DNA of 64,000 nt from NCBI RefSeq assembly GCF_043195095.1, contig NZ_JBAFWN010000001.1. One strand, written 5' to 3'. The notes beneath the pieces were generated by a model that was not told the DNA's origin, ran no database searches, and saw only the letters and a program-made list of their open reading frames with translations. The position numbers and the translations under genes are program-made. The DNA is from NCEH01 sp043195095. GTDB taxonomy: Bacteria > Pseudomonadota > Alphaproteobacteria > Rhizobiales > Xanthobacteraceae. Shown piece after piece: positions 8,049-16,151 of this stretch. Every line of letters begins with the position of its first letter. The stretch's first letter is position 1.

Positions 8049-8315
8049 TCAATCCTCGCTCGCGCCATCCTTCTCGCCCGTGTCGACCGGAACGCGGATC
8101 GGCGCCCCCTTCTGCTGTGGGCCGGCCTTCTGCACGCGCTGCAAATTCGCCATCCGGATCAAAGCAAGCTCGGTGCGGATGATCGAGGTCTCGTCGGCGA
8201 GCACCTCGAGGGCGGAAGCGATCCGCTCGACGGCATTTTGATCCTGCCGCGTGGCCTTGCGCTTTTCCAGCACCTCGCGGATGCCTTCAAACACGTCCTT
8301 CACTCCAGTGGCCAT
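8049..8315 (-). CDS. Hypothetical helical protein
   Basis: 88 residues, strongly helical and charged in the middle (FEGIREVLEKRKATRQDQNAVERIASALEVLADE in shorter stretches), followed by a Lys/Pro-rich tail. No signal peptide, no membrane segment, and no family I recognise. The start ATG at 8315 is preceded by a GAGGCACCC stretch. It is convergent with the periplasmic protein gene. Possibly a small coiled-coil cytoplasmic protein. Confidence 0.5.
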   Translation of the reverse strand: MATGVKDVFEGIREVLEKRKATRQDQNAVERIASALEVLADETSIIRTELALIRMANLQRVQKAGPQQKGAPIRVPVDTGEKDGASED

Positions 8316-8495
8316 GACGGGTGCCTCCTCATTCGATGCGCGGGGGGCGGACCACCGCCTGCGCTGCCTTCACCTGCGGCGGCCACCATCATAGGGGCCG
8401 GCGTGCAACGCACAACGCGTCGTTGCCCGTTCGGTCGCAAGGCCCGGAAGACCTCGCGCGAAGCGTGCGCGACCCGCGCCCTTTTGGCGTCTCCG

Positions 8496-8531
8496 CGCTT
8501 TCCGCACAAGACCCGCTTTCCGCACAAGACC
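8496..8531. repeat. Perfect 18-bp tandem duplication
   Basis: CGCTTTCCGCACAAGACC occurs twice in direct succession in the 267-bp space upstream of the glycosyltransferase at 8583. The rest of that space shows no gene. Confidence 0.9.
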
Positions 8532-8582
8532 TTCCCGCGGTTCTCCCGTATGGAGAGGCAGCATCAATACGGGGAAGACGGA

Positions 8583-9743
8583 ATGGGCCGGGTGCTATTA
8601 GCTTGGGAACTCGGGGAAGGCCTCGGCCACGTCTCGCGCCTGCTGCCGGTCGCCCAGGAGCTTAAGAGGCACGGGCACGAGTGCATATTCGCGGTGCGCG
8701 ACCTCGGACTTGCGGCCATGCGCCTTGCCGATACCGACTTCCCGCTGTTCCAGGCCCCCTATGCCGTGCTGCCCCAGGGGCGGCTGCCGTTCAGTGTGGG
8801 CGCCTATGGCGACATTCTCGGCCTGGTGGGCTTCAACGAGCCCATGCGGCTGGAAGCGCTGCTGCGCGGCTGGGACCAGGTGCTGGACATGATTCGCCCG
8901 GATCTGGTGATCGGCGATTATTGCCCGCTGCTGTGCCTGGCGATCTCCGGCGCGATCCCGGTGATCGTCCTCGGCGACGGCTTCACCTTGCCGCCGGCGG
9001 ACCGGCCCACGTTCGACCCGCTGGCCAATCGCAAGCCCAGCCTGAATGAAGAGGAGCTTCTGGCCCATGTCCGCAGCGTCCAGCAGCGACGCGGGCGTCC
9101 CGCACCGGACACGCTGCCCGGCATTCTGCGCCACGCTCAGCCCTTCATCATCACCCTGCCGGAGCTGGACAGCTATGCCGGGCGCCGGGCTTCGGGCGTT
9201 GGCGTCGGCCCGCTTCAGCCCCTGCCCGCTCCGGCCGAGGCACCACCCACCTGCGGCTGGTTCGCCTATCTCAGCCTCTCCCATCCGAGCACGCCGGCCC
9301 TGCTCGCGACCCTCACCCAGCTGGACCCGACCGGCAGCGCCTATGTGCGCGACGCTTCGTCCCAGGAGCGCGCGTCCCTGGCGGGCCAGGGCATCCGCAT
9401 TCACGACACCCCACAGGACCTGCCCGCCGCCATCGGCGCGGCCGGCGCGCTGGTGCATCACGGCGGGCTCGGCACGCTCGAGGTCGGCCTCGCGGTGGGG
9501 CGCCCGCAATTGATCGTGCCGCGTCAGCTGGAGCAGCGGATCAATTGCGGCCTGATCGGCGGGTGGGGCGGCGCGGTCTCCATGGCGGTCAATTTCACCG
9601 CCAAGAATGTGCAGGATGCCTTCCAACGCTTGAAGGAGCCCTCGTTTCCGCAAGCGGCGCGCGAAAAGGCGAGCGAACTCCAGCGACGCGGCCCGTTCGG
9701 CAGTCTTCCGCAGATCGTGCGGGCGAGCGAAATTCACCTGTGA
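8583..9743 (+). CDS. GT-B glycosyltransferase, UDP-glycosyltransferase-like
   Basis: 386 residues. An open frame continues upstream, but ATG 8583 has GGGGAAG at proper spacing and yields the family start RVLLAWELGEGLGHVSRLLP, the N-terminal GT-B glycine loop with a GHV motif. The C-terminal nucleotide-sugar site is clear: ALVHHGGLGTLEVGLAVGRPQ, then the LEQRIN segment, as in the UGT/MGT and MurG superfamily. No signal peptide. The next gene, a ParA-like ATPase, starts about 100 bp downstream on the same strand. Acceptor not deducible; related proteins glycosylate lipids or small molecules. Confidence 0.8.
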   Translation: MGRVLLAWELGEGLGHVSRLLPVAQELKRHGHECIFAVRDLGLAAMRLADTDFPLFQAPYAVLPQGRLPFSVGAYGDILGLVGFNEPMRLEALLRGWDQVLDMIRPDLVIGDYCPLLCLAISGAIPVIVLGDGFTLPPADRPTFDPLANRKPSLNEEELLAHVRSVQQRRGRPAPDTLPGILRHAQPFIITLPELDSYAGRRASGVGVGPLQPLPAPAEAPPTCGWFAYLSLSHPSTPALLATLTQLDPTGSAYVRDASSQERASLAGQGIRIHDTPQDLPAAIGAAGALVHHGGLGTLEVGLAVGRPQLIVPRQLEQRINCGLIGGWGGAVSMAVNFTAKNVQDAFQRLKEPSFPQAAREKASELQRRGPFGSLPQIVRASEIHL

Positions 9744-9845
9744 TGCGCGCACGCTTGCGTTTGCCCGCCCGGCCCGATACGCGGACAGGAACGGCCGAGA
9801 TCCGCGGCGGGGCGGATGCGGCAGTGCGGGATAATCGGGCTCAAG

Positions 9846-10538
9846 ATGCAGATAATTTCGGTCGTCCAGCGCAAGGGCGGCGTCGGCAAGACCACCACGG
9901 CGATCAACCTTGCGGGGGAATTCGTCCGTCTGGGCCGCGCCGTAACGCTCATAGATGCCGATCCGCAGGGATCCGCCTATGCCTGGGCGCTGCCACGGCG
10001 CCTGCGTTTCACCGTGCGCAACGATGTGCTGACACGGGCCAACATGGTCTCCTGGATCAAGGGCGTGTTTCGCAGCGGTGGTGAATTCGCCATCATCGAC
10101 TGCCCGGGCGAGCTCGGCCTCACCTTCGAGGCGTGCGTGGAATTGTCGGACCTGCTGATCCTGCCGTGCGGCCCCTCCAGCCTCGACATCAGCTCGCTGA
10201 AACAGACCCTGGGCCGCCTCGGCGAGGTGCGGGCGACCATCCGCGGCGCCGGCCCCAAGGCGCTTTTGGTGCCCACCAAGGTCGACCACGGCACGCTGGA
10301 GGGCCAGCAGATCCGCCCGGAACTGGCCGAGTTCGGACTGCCGGTGAGTTCACCGCTGTCCTATGACGTGAATTTCGTGCGCTCCTTCACCGCCGGCGAG
10401 GCGGTCTCCACCTATGCGCCGGGTTCGGTCGCGGATCGTGATACGCGCATGCTGGCGGATCAGGTCCTGCGGCTTCTGGGTCCGATTCGCATGGCGCGCG
10501 GCCCCGAACGCCCCCGCTCCGCACCCGGCGGACGCTGA
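9846..10538 (+). CDS. ParA/MinD-family ATPase
   Basis: 230 residues from ATG 9846, which places the deviant Walker A (QRKGGVGKTTTAINLA) at residues 8-23; an upstream ATG at 9816 would add an atypical leader. Further motifs are TLIDADPQGSAYAWA and FAIIDCPGEL (Walker B region), where CPGE replaces the usual TPP. The family positions cargo or segregates DNA through ATP-dependent dimerisation. There is no parB beside it and no visible parS cluster, so a plasmid or chromosome partition role is unlikely. Orphan ParA proteins near glycosyltransferases or polar complexes are common in alphaproteobacteria. Confidence 0.8.
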   Translation: MQIISVVQRKGGVGKTTTAINLAGEFVRLGRAVTLIDADPQGSAYAWALPRRLRFTVRNDVLTRANMVSWIKGVFRSGGEFAIIDCPGELGLTFEACVELSDLLILPCGPSSLDISSLKQTLGRLGEVRATIRGAGPKALLVPTKVDHGTLEGQQIRPELAEFGLPVSSPLSYDVNFVRSFTAGEAVSTYAPGSVADRDTRMLADQVLRLLGPIRMARGPERPRSAPGGR

Positions 10539-10685
10539 CGCACAGGCCTTCGAGCGCCCAATCCGCCAATCGAAATCCGGCGAAGCGACGCCTTGGAAGG
10601 CGCCCGACATTTTCCGCATTGGATTGCCGGGCAAGCTGCTTGACAGGCCCTGCCCCCCGACTCTAAATGGCGCCTCCCAACGACC

Positions 10686-10761
10686 GGGGCCGTAGCTCAG
10701 ATGGGAGAGCGCTGCAATCGCACTGCAGAGGTCAGGGGTTCGATTCCCCTCGGCTCCACCA
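10686..10761 (+). tRNA. tRNA-Ala (anticodon CGC)
   Basis: Starts GGGGCCG and ends CGGCTCC-A-CCA, with a G-U pair at 3-70 as expected for tRNA-Ala. The anticodon stem CTGCA/TGCAG encloses ATCGCAC, anticodon CGC. The T-loop is GGTTCGATTCC. No integrase or repeated 3' end (attachment site) is visible nearby. The 296 bp that follow hold nothing I can identify. Confidence 0.95.
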
Positions 10762-11057
10762 ATTCGTCGTTTCTTGCCGTCACAAGGCATATCAAAATTC
10801 TGCAATGCGTTATTTACGGCGTAATGGGCCAGCATGGCGTCGCTTTGCGTGCCGTTGCGTCCCATTGATCTGATATGCGCAGGCATCTGCCGCGCGCCTG
10901 CAGACGAGATGCGTCCCCAAGCCGAATAGCCCCATGGGATAGCTGGACGCATTGAGGTGGGACGTCTCACCATGCCGCGCGGTCACCGCGAAAGGATCGC
11001 GCCGCACTCACGCCCGCCGCAGCTGGCATCTGGATGAATGCGCAAATTGTCCGCTGC

Positions 11058-11897
11058 TCAGCGTGAAGCGGTGGTGACGGACAAGCCGAACAGGCGCTCC
11101 AGAACCACGATGAGCACCACCACGAGCCCCATCTGAACGGTGGAGGCGGCGGCGACGATGACCTGCTCGGACCCGTACTGGATCTGGCTGTAAATCTGGA
11201 TCGGCAGCGTCGAGAGGCCGGGTCCGGTGAGAAACAAGGTCGCGTTGATCTCGCCGAACGACACCACGAAAGCGAAGATTGCCCCCGCGACGATACCGGG
11301 CTGGATGCTGGGCAAGGTAACCTTGAAGAAGGCGCGCGCCGGGGACGCGCCGTGGATGATTGCGGCCTCCTCGATGCGGATGTCGAACAGATCCAGGCTC
11401 GAGATCACCGAACGCACAACGAACGGGATGCCAAGCAGGATGTGGGCTGCCGTCACGCGCACCAGCAGCGGCGCGTTCATCACCTGGAAATAGAGCAGCA
11501 GCGCCACGCCCAGGATCAAGCCCGGAAAGATCAGCGGCGTGAGCAGCAGGGCGTTGATCAGCCCTTTGAAGGGAAAGCGCCCGCGCACCAGCGCCACGGC
11601 AGCTGTCGTTCCCAGTAGTACGGCGGCGAACGCCGAGACCACTGCGATGATGGTGCTCCACATGAGGCCGTTGATCATGTCGTCGGTGGCGAGGAACTCC
11701 CAGTACCAGCGCAGGGACAGGCTGGTGGGTGGGAAAATCAGCGCGGACGAGGGGTTGAACGAGGAGATGATGATGACGACGATGGGCACCAGAATGATCC
11801 CATAGGCGAAGACGGTCGCAGCGCCCAGCGCAACCATCTGCAGCGAGATGCGGCGCCTGCCGGCGCCCGCCGGAACAAAATGATCCGCAACGCTCAT
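11058..11897 (-). CDS. ABC transporter permease, PotC-type
   Basis: 279 residues with six predicted membrane segments. The start ATG at 11897 overlaps the stop of the preceding permease by 4 bp (ATGA). The EAA loop (EEAAIIHGASPARAFFKVTLP) is that of spermidine/putrescine- and iron-type importers. It pairs with the permease at 11894 to form the membrane channel of a four-gene importer transcribed leftwards: binding protein, ATPase, permease, permease. Cargo is inferred only as a small cationic compound or oxo-acid typical of this family. Confidence 0.9.
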   Translation of the reverse strand: MSVADHFVPAGAGRRRISLQMVALGAATVFAYGIILVPIVVIIISSFNPSSALIFPPTSLSLRWYWEFLATDDMINGLMWSTIIAVVSAFAAVLLGTTAAVALVRGRFPFKGLINALLLTPLIFPGLILGVALLLYFQVMNAPLLVRVTAAHILLGIPFVVRSVISSLDLFDIRIEEAAIIHGASPARAFFKVTLPSIQPGIVAGAIFAFVVSFGEINATLFLTGPGLSTLPIQIYSQIQYGSEQVIVAAASTVQMGLVVVLIVVLERLFGLSVTTASR

Positions 11898-12799
11898 CGC
11901 GTGGCTCCATAGGAATTCTTGCCGAGAAACTGCATGAGGACGGCGCAGCTCGCGGTGGTGGAGAGCACCAGAACGACCGAAAGCGCCGCGCCCATGGGCC
12001 AGTTGAAGCTGGCGGTGGCATCGAAAATGAGGTTCCCCATCAACTTCACCCGCGGCCCGCCAAGCAGGAAGGAGATGATGTAGGTGCTCATGGCGATGGT
12101 GAAGACCGTGACGGCCCCCGAGACCATGCCGGCGCGGCTGAGCGGCAGCGTGACCTTCAGGAAAACCCGAAGCGGGCTCGCCCCATGGATTGCCGCGGCT
12201 TCCTTCAGGCTCGGGTCGATGGTGATGAGCGTATTGGTGATGTTGATGATGATGTACGGCAGCAGAATCGAAATCAGCCCCAGCAGTACCGCGCCCTCGG
12301 TGTAGAGCATGGCGATGGGCTGGTCGGTAACGCCCGAGGAAATCAAGAGCTGGTTGACGATGCCGCGCCGGCCGAGCAGCGCGATCCAGCCGTAGACGCG
12401 GATCACCGTGCTCAGCAACAGGGGGAACAGCAGCAAGATGATCAGCTTCTTGCGCGCTTCGGGGCCGATCTTGGAGAGGAAATAGGCCGCTGGATAGCCC
12501 AGCAGCAGGCACGCTGCGGTGGTCTCGATGCTGATGCGCAAGGTGAGCCAGAGGCTCGCGAGATAGAATTTGTCACCCAGCGCGCGGACGTAATTGCGCG
12601 TTGTGAAGATGCCGTCGAAGAAACCGGTGTCCGACTTCCCGTAGAAGCTGACGACACAGAACGCCAGGGACGGGAGAACCAGCAGGGCAAGGTAATAAAG
12701 CAGGCTCGGCGCCAACAGGAATTCGGCGCGGCTGCCGCGGATCCAGGTGCGGGCTCGGCTCACCGGCGCGGCCGCGGTTTCAAGGCTAATGTGCGACAA
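11894..12799 (-). CDS. ABC transporter permease, PotB-type
   Basis: 301 residues from a TTG start at 12799. That start is chosen because GGAGGAGG lies 5 bases upstream and no ATG fits; the longer upstream open frame lies within the ATPase gene. It overlaps the ATPase 3' end by 14 bp. Six membrane segments and the EAA loop KEAAAIHGASPLRVFLKVTLP place it with PotB-like permeases. It acts with the downstream permease and the ATPase at 12786. Confidence 0.88.
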   Translation of the reverse strand: MSHISLETAAAPVSRARTWIRGSRAEFLLAPSLLYYLALLVLPSLAFCVVSFYGKSDTGFFDGIFTTRNYVRALGDKFYLASLWLTLRISIETTAACLLLGYPAAYFLSKIGPEARKKLIILLLFPLLLSTVIRVYGWIALLGRRGIVNQLLISSGVTDQPIAMLYTEGAVLLGLISILLPYIIINITNTLITIDPSLKEAAAIHGASPLRVFLKVTLPLSRAGMVSGAVTVFTIAMSTYIISFLLGGPRVKLMGNLIFDATASFNWPMGAALSVVLVLSTTASCAVLMQFLGKNSYGATR

Positions 12800-13856
12800 C
12801 GACTGCCTCCTCCGGGCGCCAGACGGCGAGGATTTCGTGACCCACTTCAAGGCTCGCCAGATCGCTGCGGCTCGGCGCGCGGGCAATCAGCTGGCTGCCG
12901 CCGCGGGTGCGCAGTTGGACCCGCAGATCGCTGCCGAGATAGACAAGGCTCTCGACGCTCGCGGGAAGGCCCGCGCCGGCGGCGTGCCCGTCCCAGCGCA
13001 GCAGGTCGAGCCGCTCGGGCCGGATGGCGAGCCGGACTCGCTCCCGATCGGAAACATTGGCGTCGCGTGCGAGGGGAAAGCGCATGCCTTCGATCTCCAC
13101 GCACCAGCCCTGCGGCGCACGGGCGGCCGTGCCGTCGAGCAGATTGGCGCTGCCGAGGAAGTCGGCGACGAATGTGTCCACCGGCCGCTCGTAGAGCTCC
13201 AGCGGCGTCCCCTGCTGCGCGATGCGGCCATCGCGGAAAATCGCGATGCCGTCCGACATGGCGAGCGCTTCTTCTTGGTCGTGCGTAACATAGATCGTGG
13301 TGATGCCGAGCAGTTGCTGGAGGGACCGCAATTCGCTCTGCATTTCCACCCTCAGCTTGCGATCCAGCGCGCTCAGCGGCTCGTCGAGCAGCCAAACCGC
13401 CGGGCGGGCCGCAATGGAGCGGGCGATGGCGATGCGCTGTTGCTGGCCGCCGCTCAGCTCGCGGGGAAACGCCTTCTCGCGGCCCGACATGCGCACCATC
13501 TCAAGAGCCTCGCGTGCGAGGCGCTCGCGCTCCTCACGCCGCATGCCGCGCATCTCCAACCCGAAGGCGACATTGTCCAGCACCGTGCGGTGGGGGAACA
13601 GGGCATATTGCTGGAACACCATCCCGATATTGCGCTTGTGGGGCGGCACCTGGTTCACCGTCTGTCCGCCGATGCGGATTTCGCCGGAATCCGGCTGCAG
13701 GAAGCCGGCAATCAGGCGCAACAAGGTGGTCTTGCCGCTTCCGCTCGGCCCCAGCAGGGAGAAGAAGCTGCCGTCGGCTATAGTCAGGCTGGTCCGGTCC
13801 ACCGCCCAGCTTTTATTGTATTGCTTGGAGATGTTGGAGACTTCGACGATGGCCAT
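12786..13856 (-). CDS. ABC transporter ATPase, PotA/FbpC-type
   Basis: 356 residues. Walker A GPSGSGKTT (about 36-44), Q-loop VFQQYALFPH, signature LSGGQQQR (about 136-143), Walker B VWLLDEPLSALD and the H-loop THDQEEAL are all intact. A C-terminal TOBE-like domain after residue 240 is the usual regulatory extension of the polyamine/iron/maltose group. GGAGGGCGGG precedes the ATG. It supplies energy for the two permeases downstream and lies 12 bp after the binding-protein gene. Confidence 0.93.
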   Translation of the reverse strand: MAIVEVSNISKQYNKSWAVDRTSLTIADGSFFSLLGPSGSGKTTLLRLIAGFLQPDSGEIRIGGQTVNQVPPHKRNIGMVFQQYALFPHRTVLDNVAFGLEMRGMRREERERLAREALEMVRMSGREKAFPRELSGGQQQRIAIARSIAARPAVWLLDEPLSALDRKLRVEMQSELRSLQQLLGITTIYVTHDQEEALAMSDGIAIFRDGRIAQQGTPLELYERPVDTFVADFLGSANLLDGTAARAPQGWCVEIEGMRFPLARDANVSDRERVRLAIRPERLDLLRWDGHAAGAGLPASVESLVYLGSDLRVQLRTRGGSQLIARAPSRSDLASLEVGHEILAVWRPEEAVVVAH

Positions 13857-13868
13857 GAGCCCGCCCTC

Positions 13869-14948
13869 CTATCGGCCGACGACGCGGTTCCAGGCTTCGG
13901 TCAGTTCCGCGCGCTGCGCATTCAGCCAGGCATAATCAATGGCGACGAAGCGCTTCTCTTCCTCGGGGGTCCAGGCGATCTTGCGCGCGGTTTCCGCGTC
14001 GATGAATTCCTTCCACCGCGTATTGGTGGGATGGAAGCCCAGTTTCTTCGCATTCGCCGCCTGCAGCTTCGGATCGAGCGTGATATTCACATAGTCTTCG
14101 ATCAGTTCCATGTTCTTGGTGTTCTTCACCGGGCCGAAACCCCAGGAGGTGAAGAAGCCGCCTTCACTCGGCAGGACGAATTGGGTCGCGCCGCCCCAAT
14201 TCTGCACCTGGATCCATTCGGCGCGGCCGAGCCAGCCGATGGCCGCGTCCTCCTGGAACAGACTGCGGGCATTGGCCTGGGAATCCACCGTCCAGATGGG
14301 ATCGAGGTCCGCAAGGCGCTTGAGGTTTTCCAGCCCTGCCTTGGTGTCCTTGTAGTCCTTGCCGGCGGCCAGCGCACACAGAAGAATGACGTGCAGGCCG
14401 AAGGAATGGGTCACCGCCGGCAGGACGATCTTGCCCTTGTACTCCGGATTCCACATGTCGGCCCAGGAGGTGGGCGTCTTCTTGACCATTTTGGGATTGT
14501 AGCCGAGCCCAAGGCCATTGAAGAGAAACGAGGTATAGTGGGGTGTCACAAAGCGCGGATCGACATCTTTCAAGTTCGTGAGCTTCGGCGACTTGTAATC
14601 CATGTCGGCAAGGATGCCTTCCGCCTCGGCGCGGGCGAAGAAGGAATCCGCGAGGCAGATCAGATCGTATTCGCTGCGCGGCATGCCGAGCTTGGCTTTC
14701 GCGATGCGCGCCGCATTGTCGGATCCGGTATCGTGCAGGACCGGGATCTTTGTCTTTTCGGTGAATTGCGCGTCGATATTCTGTTTGTTCCAGGTGGCCC
14801 AGTCGCCGCCGAAATCGCTCACCACGAGTTGCTGGGCCTGGGCCGAGGCGGAACGCACGGCGCCCGGCAAGATCAGGGACGCGGACCCGGCTGCCAGCGT
14901 TGCCGCTGAGAGCGTGAGCATCTGGCGGCGGTCGAGATCTTTCGTCAT
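13869..14948 (-). CDS. Extracellular solute-binding protein, PotD-like
   Basis: 359 residues from ATG 14948, chosen because TTGGAGA lies 5 bases upstream; six further codons upstream are open. A twin-arginine-like signal (DRRQMLTLSAATLAAGSASLI) ends near SASA. The mature fold resembles PotD/AfuA-type proteins: VVSDFGGDWATWNKQNI, SEYDLICLADSFFA, GYNPKMVKKTPTSWADMW. First gene of the leftward operon and divergent from an iclR gene, so IclR control is likely. Putative substrates are polyamines, gamma-glutamyl amines or other compounds handled by the gamma-glutamyltransferase homologue across the divergent promoter. Confidence 0.9.
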   Translation of the reverse strand: MTKDLDRRQMLTLSAATLAAGSASLILPGAVRSASAQAQQLVVSDFGGDWATWNKQNIDAQFTEKTKIPVLHDTGSDNAARIAKAKLGMPRSEYDLICLADSFFARAEAEGILADMDYKSPKLTNLKDVDPRFVTPHYTSFLFNGLGLGYNPKMVKKTPTSWADMWNPEYKGKIVLPAVTHSFGLHVILLCALAAGKDYKDTKAGLENLKRLADLDPIWTVDSQANARSLFQEDAAIGWLGRAEWIQVQNWGGATQFVLPSEGGFFTSWGFGPVKNTKNMELIEDYVNITLDPKLQAANAKKLGFHPTNTRWKEFIDAETARKIAWTPEEEKRFVAIDYAWLNAQRAELTEAWNRVVGR

Positions 14949-15012
14949 CACAATCTCCAACGGCAACGGGGCATTCTAAGCTTTCAAAGGCCAGCCAGTT
15001 GGTCCGACCTTA

Positions 15013-15047
15013 CGTTTCATATAAGAAACGATCATTTCTCATATGAG
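15013..15047. promoter_or_regulatory. Pair of operator-like palindromes in the divergent promoter
   Basis: CGTTTC-ATATAA-GAAACG (15013-15030) has 6-bp perfect arms; CTCATATGAG (15038-15047) is a perfect 10-bp palindrome. They lie between the ABC operon start (14948) and iclR (15226). IclR proteins typically bind such AT-rich dyads. Confidence 0.55.
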
Positions 15048-15121
15048 TTCATGCCGGGCTGACCATTGAGTCAAGGCGCTATTTTAATCATCGGTGACGT
15101 TATTTTGTGCGCTAACTCTAA

Positions 15122-15140
15122 ATCGCTAATACATAGCGAT
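15122..15140. promoter_or_regulatory. Third inverted repeat upstream of iclR
   Basis: ATCGCTA-ATACA-TAGCGAT, 7-bp perfect arms, about 86 bp before the iclR start. It differs in sequence from the other two dyads, so it may bind a different protein or another IclR subunit pair. Confidence 0.45.
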
Positions 15141-15225
15141 AACTGGTGCTTATACTTCTGATCCGAAAACGCGGGCGGATTGACAGAAGAAGGACGGAGG
15201 ATAATATGTTTCATATCAGGGAGAC

Positions 15226-16101
15226 ATGTTCCAAATGCGAAACAAGGAAAAGGTGGAAGCGAATACTGGACCGGCGACCCCGGCCATTATTAATGCGATC
15301 GCCATCCTGGAATCTTTCGACGAGAAGACCCGTGCCCTTTCGCTCTCCGAACTGAGCCGCAAGCTCGGCATCGCCAAGGCTTCCGTGTTCCGCAATCTCA
15401 ATGCCCTGGAGCAGTGCGGCTATGTGGTGAAGAGTCCGCGCGATGGCACCTATTCCCTCGGGGTGAAGGTGCTGGATCTAGCGCGGCGCTTTTCCGAGAA
15501 GGATCATTTCCTGTCCATCGGCGCCGCCCACACGCGCGAACTCTCGCGCGTCACCGGCGAGACCAGCCATCTCGCGATCCTGGACGGGCCAGACATCGTC
15601 TATGTGGACGTCTCCGAAGGATCGCAGCTTATTCGTGCGGTGGTCAGCCGCGGCGACCGCCTGCCGGCTCACGGCGTCGCATCGGGCAAGGCGATCCTCG
15701 CCTATTCTTCGCGCGACAAGGTGATCGAATTTCTGGGCCGGAACCTGGCCTCGCTCACGCCGGAAACCATGACTTCGTCGGAAGATCTCCTCACCGACTT
15801 CGAGCGCGTGCGCAAGCGCGGCTATGCCACCAATATCGGTGAATCGGCGAGCGATGTTTCCGCCGTTGCGGTGCCGATCTTCGCACAGAATGATCTGGTG
15901 GTGGGCGCCATTGGCATCGCCGGCCCGCGCCTGCGGCTCGGGGCCAAGATGCTGGCCTATCTCGCCACGGCCATCCAGGCGCAGGCGCAGCGTTTTTCGG
16001 CCGAGCTCGGCGCCAGTTCGAGCCGCTCCGGCGCCCCCGCCTCGGACGCCTCCGATGTCCTCGCCGGCATCAAGAAGCGACGCAAGCTCGCCGCGGCGTA
16101 A
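15226..16101 (+). CDS. IclR-family transcriptional regulator
   Basis: 291 residues. N-terminal winged helix-turn-helix (INAIAILESFDEKTRALSLS, ELSRKLGIAKASVFRNLNAL) and a C-terminal IclR effector domain with HLAILDGPDIVYVD, LPAHGVASGKAILAY and GYATNIGESASDVSAVAVPI, the ligand-pocket region. AGGGAG precedes ATG 15226; an in-frame ATG nine bases later is possible. It is divergent from the PotD-like operon and followed 50 bp later by the gamma-glutamyltransferase gene. It probably responds to the importer's substrate or a breakdown product. Confidence 0.93.
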   Translation: MFQMRNKEKVEANTGPATPAIINAIAILESFDEKTRALSLSELSRKLGIAKASVFRNLNALEQCGYVVKSPRDGTYSLGVKVLDLARRFSEKDHFLSIGAAHTRELSRVTGETSHLAILDGPDIVYVDVSEGSQLIRAVVSRGDRLPAHGVASGKAILAYSSRDKVIEFLGRNLASLTPETMTSSEDLLTDFERVRKRGYATNIGESASDVSAVAVPIFAQNDLVVGAIGIAGPRLRLGAKMLAYLATAIQAQAQRFSAELGASSSRSGAPASDASDVLAGIKKRRKLAAA

Positions 16102-16151
16102 CGCTGGCGTACCGCCTCGTCAGATCAGAATTCCAATGGTTTGAGGGTTAG

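Noticed and set aside
8496..8531. CRISPR-like repeat
   Set aside because: Only two adjacent 18-bp copies without spacers; simple tandem duplication. No cas genes in the window.
10686..10871. tRNA-Ala as an integration (att) site of a genomic island
   Set aside because: No integrase, no duplicated tRNA 3' end and no obvious composition change downstream.
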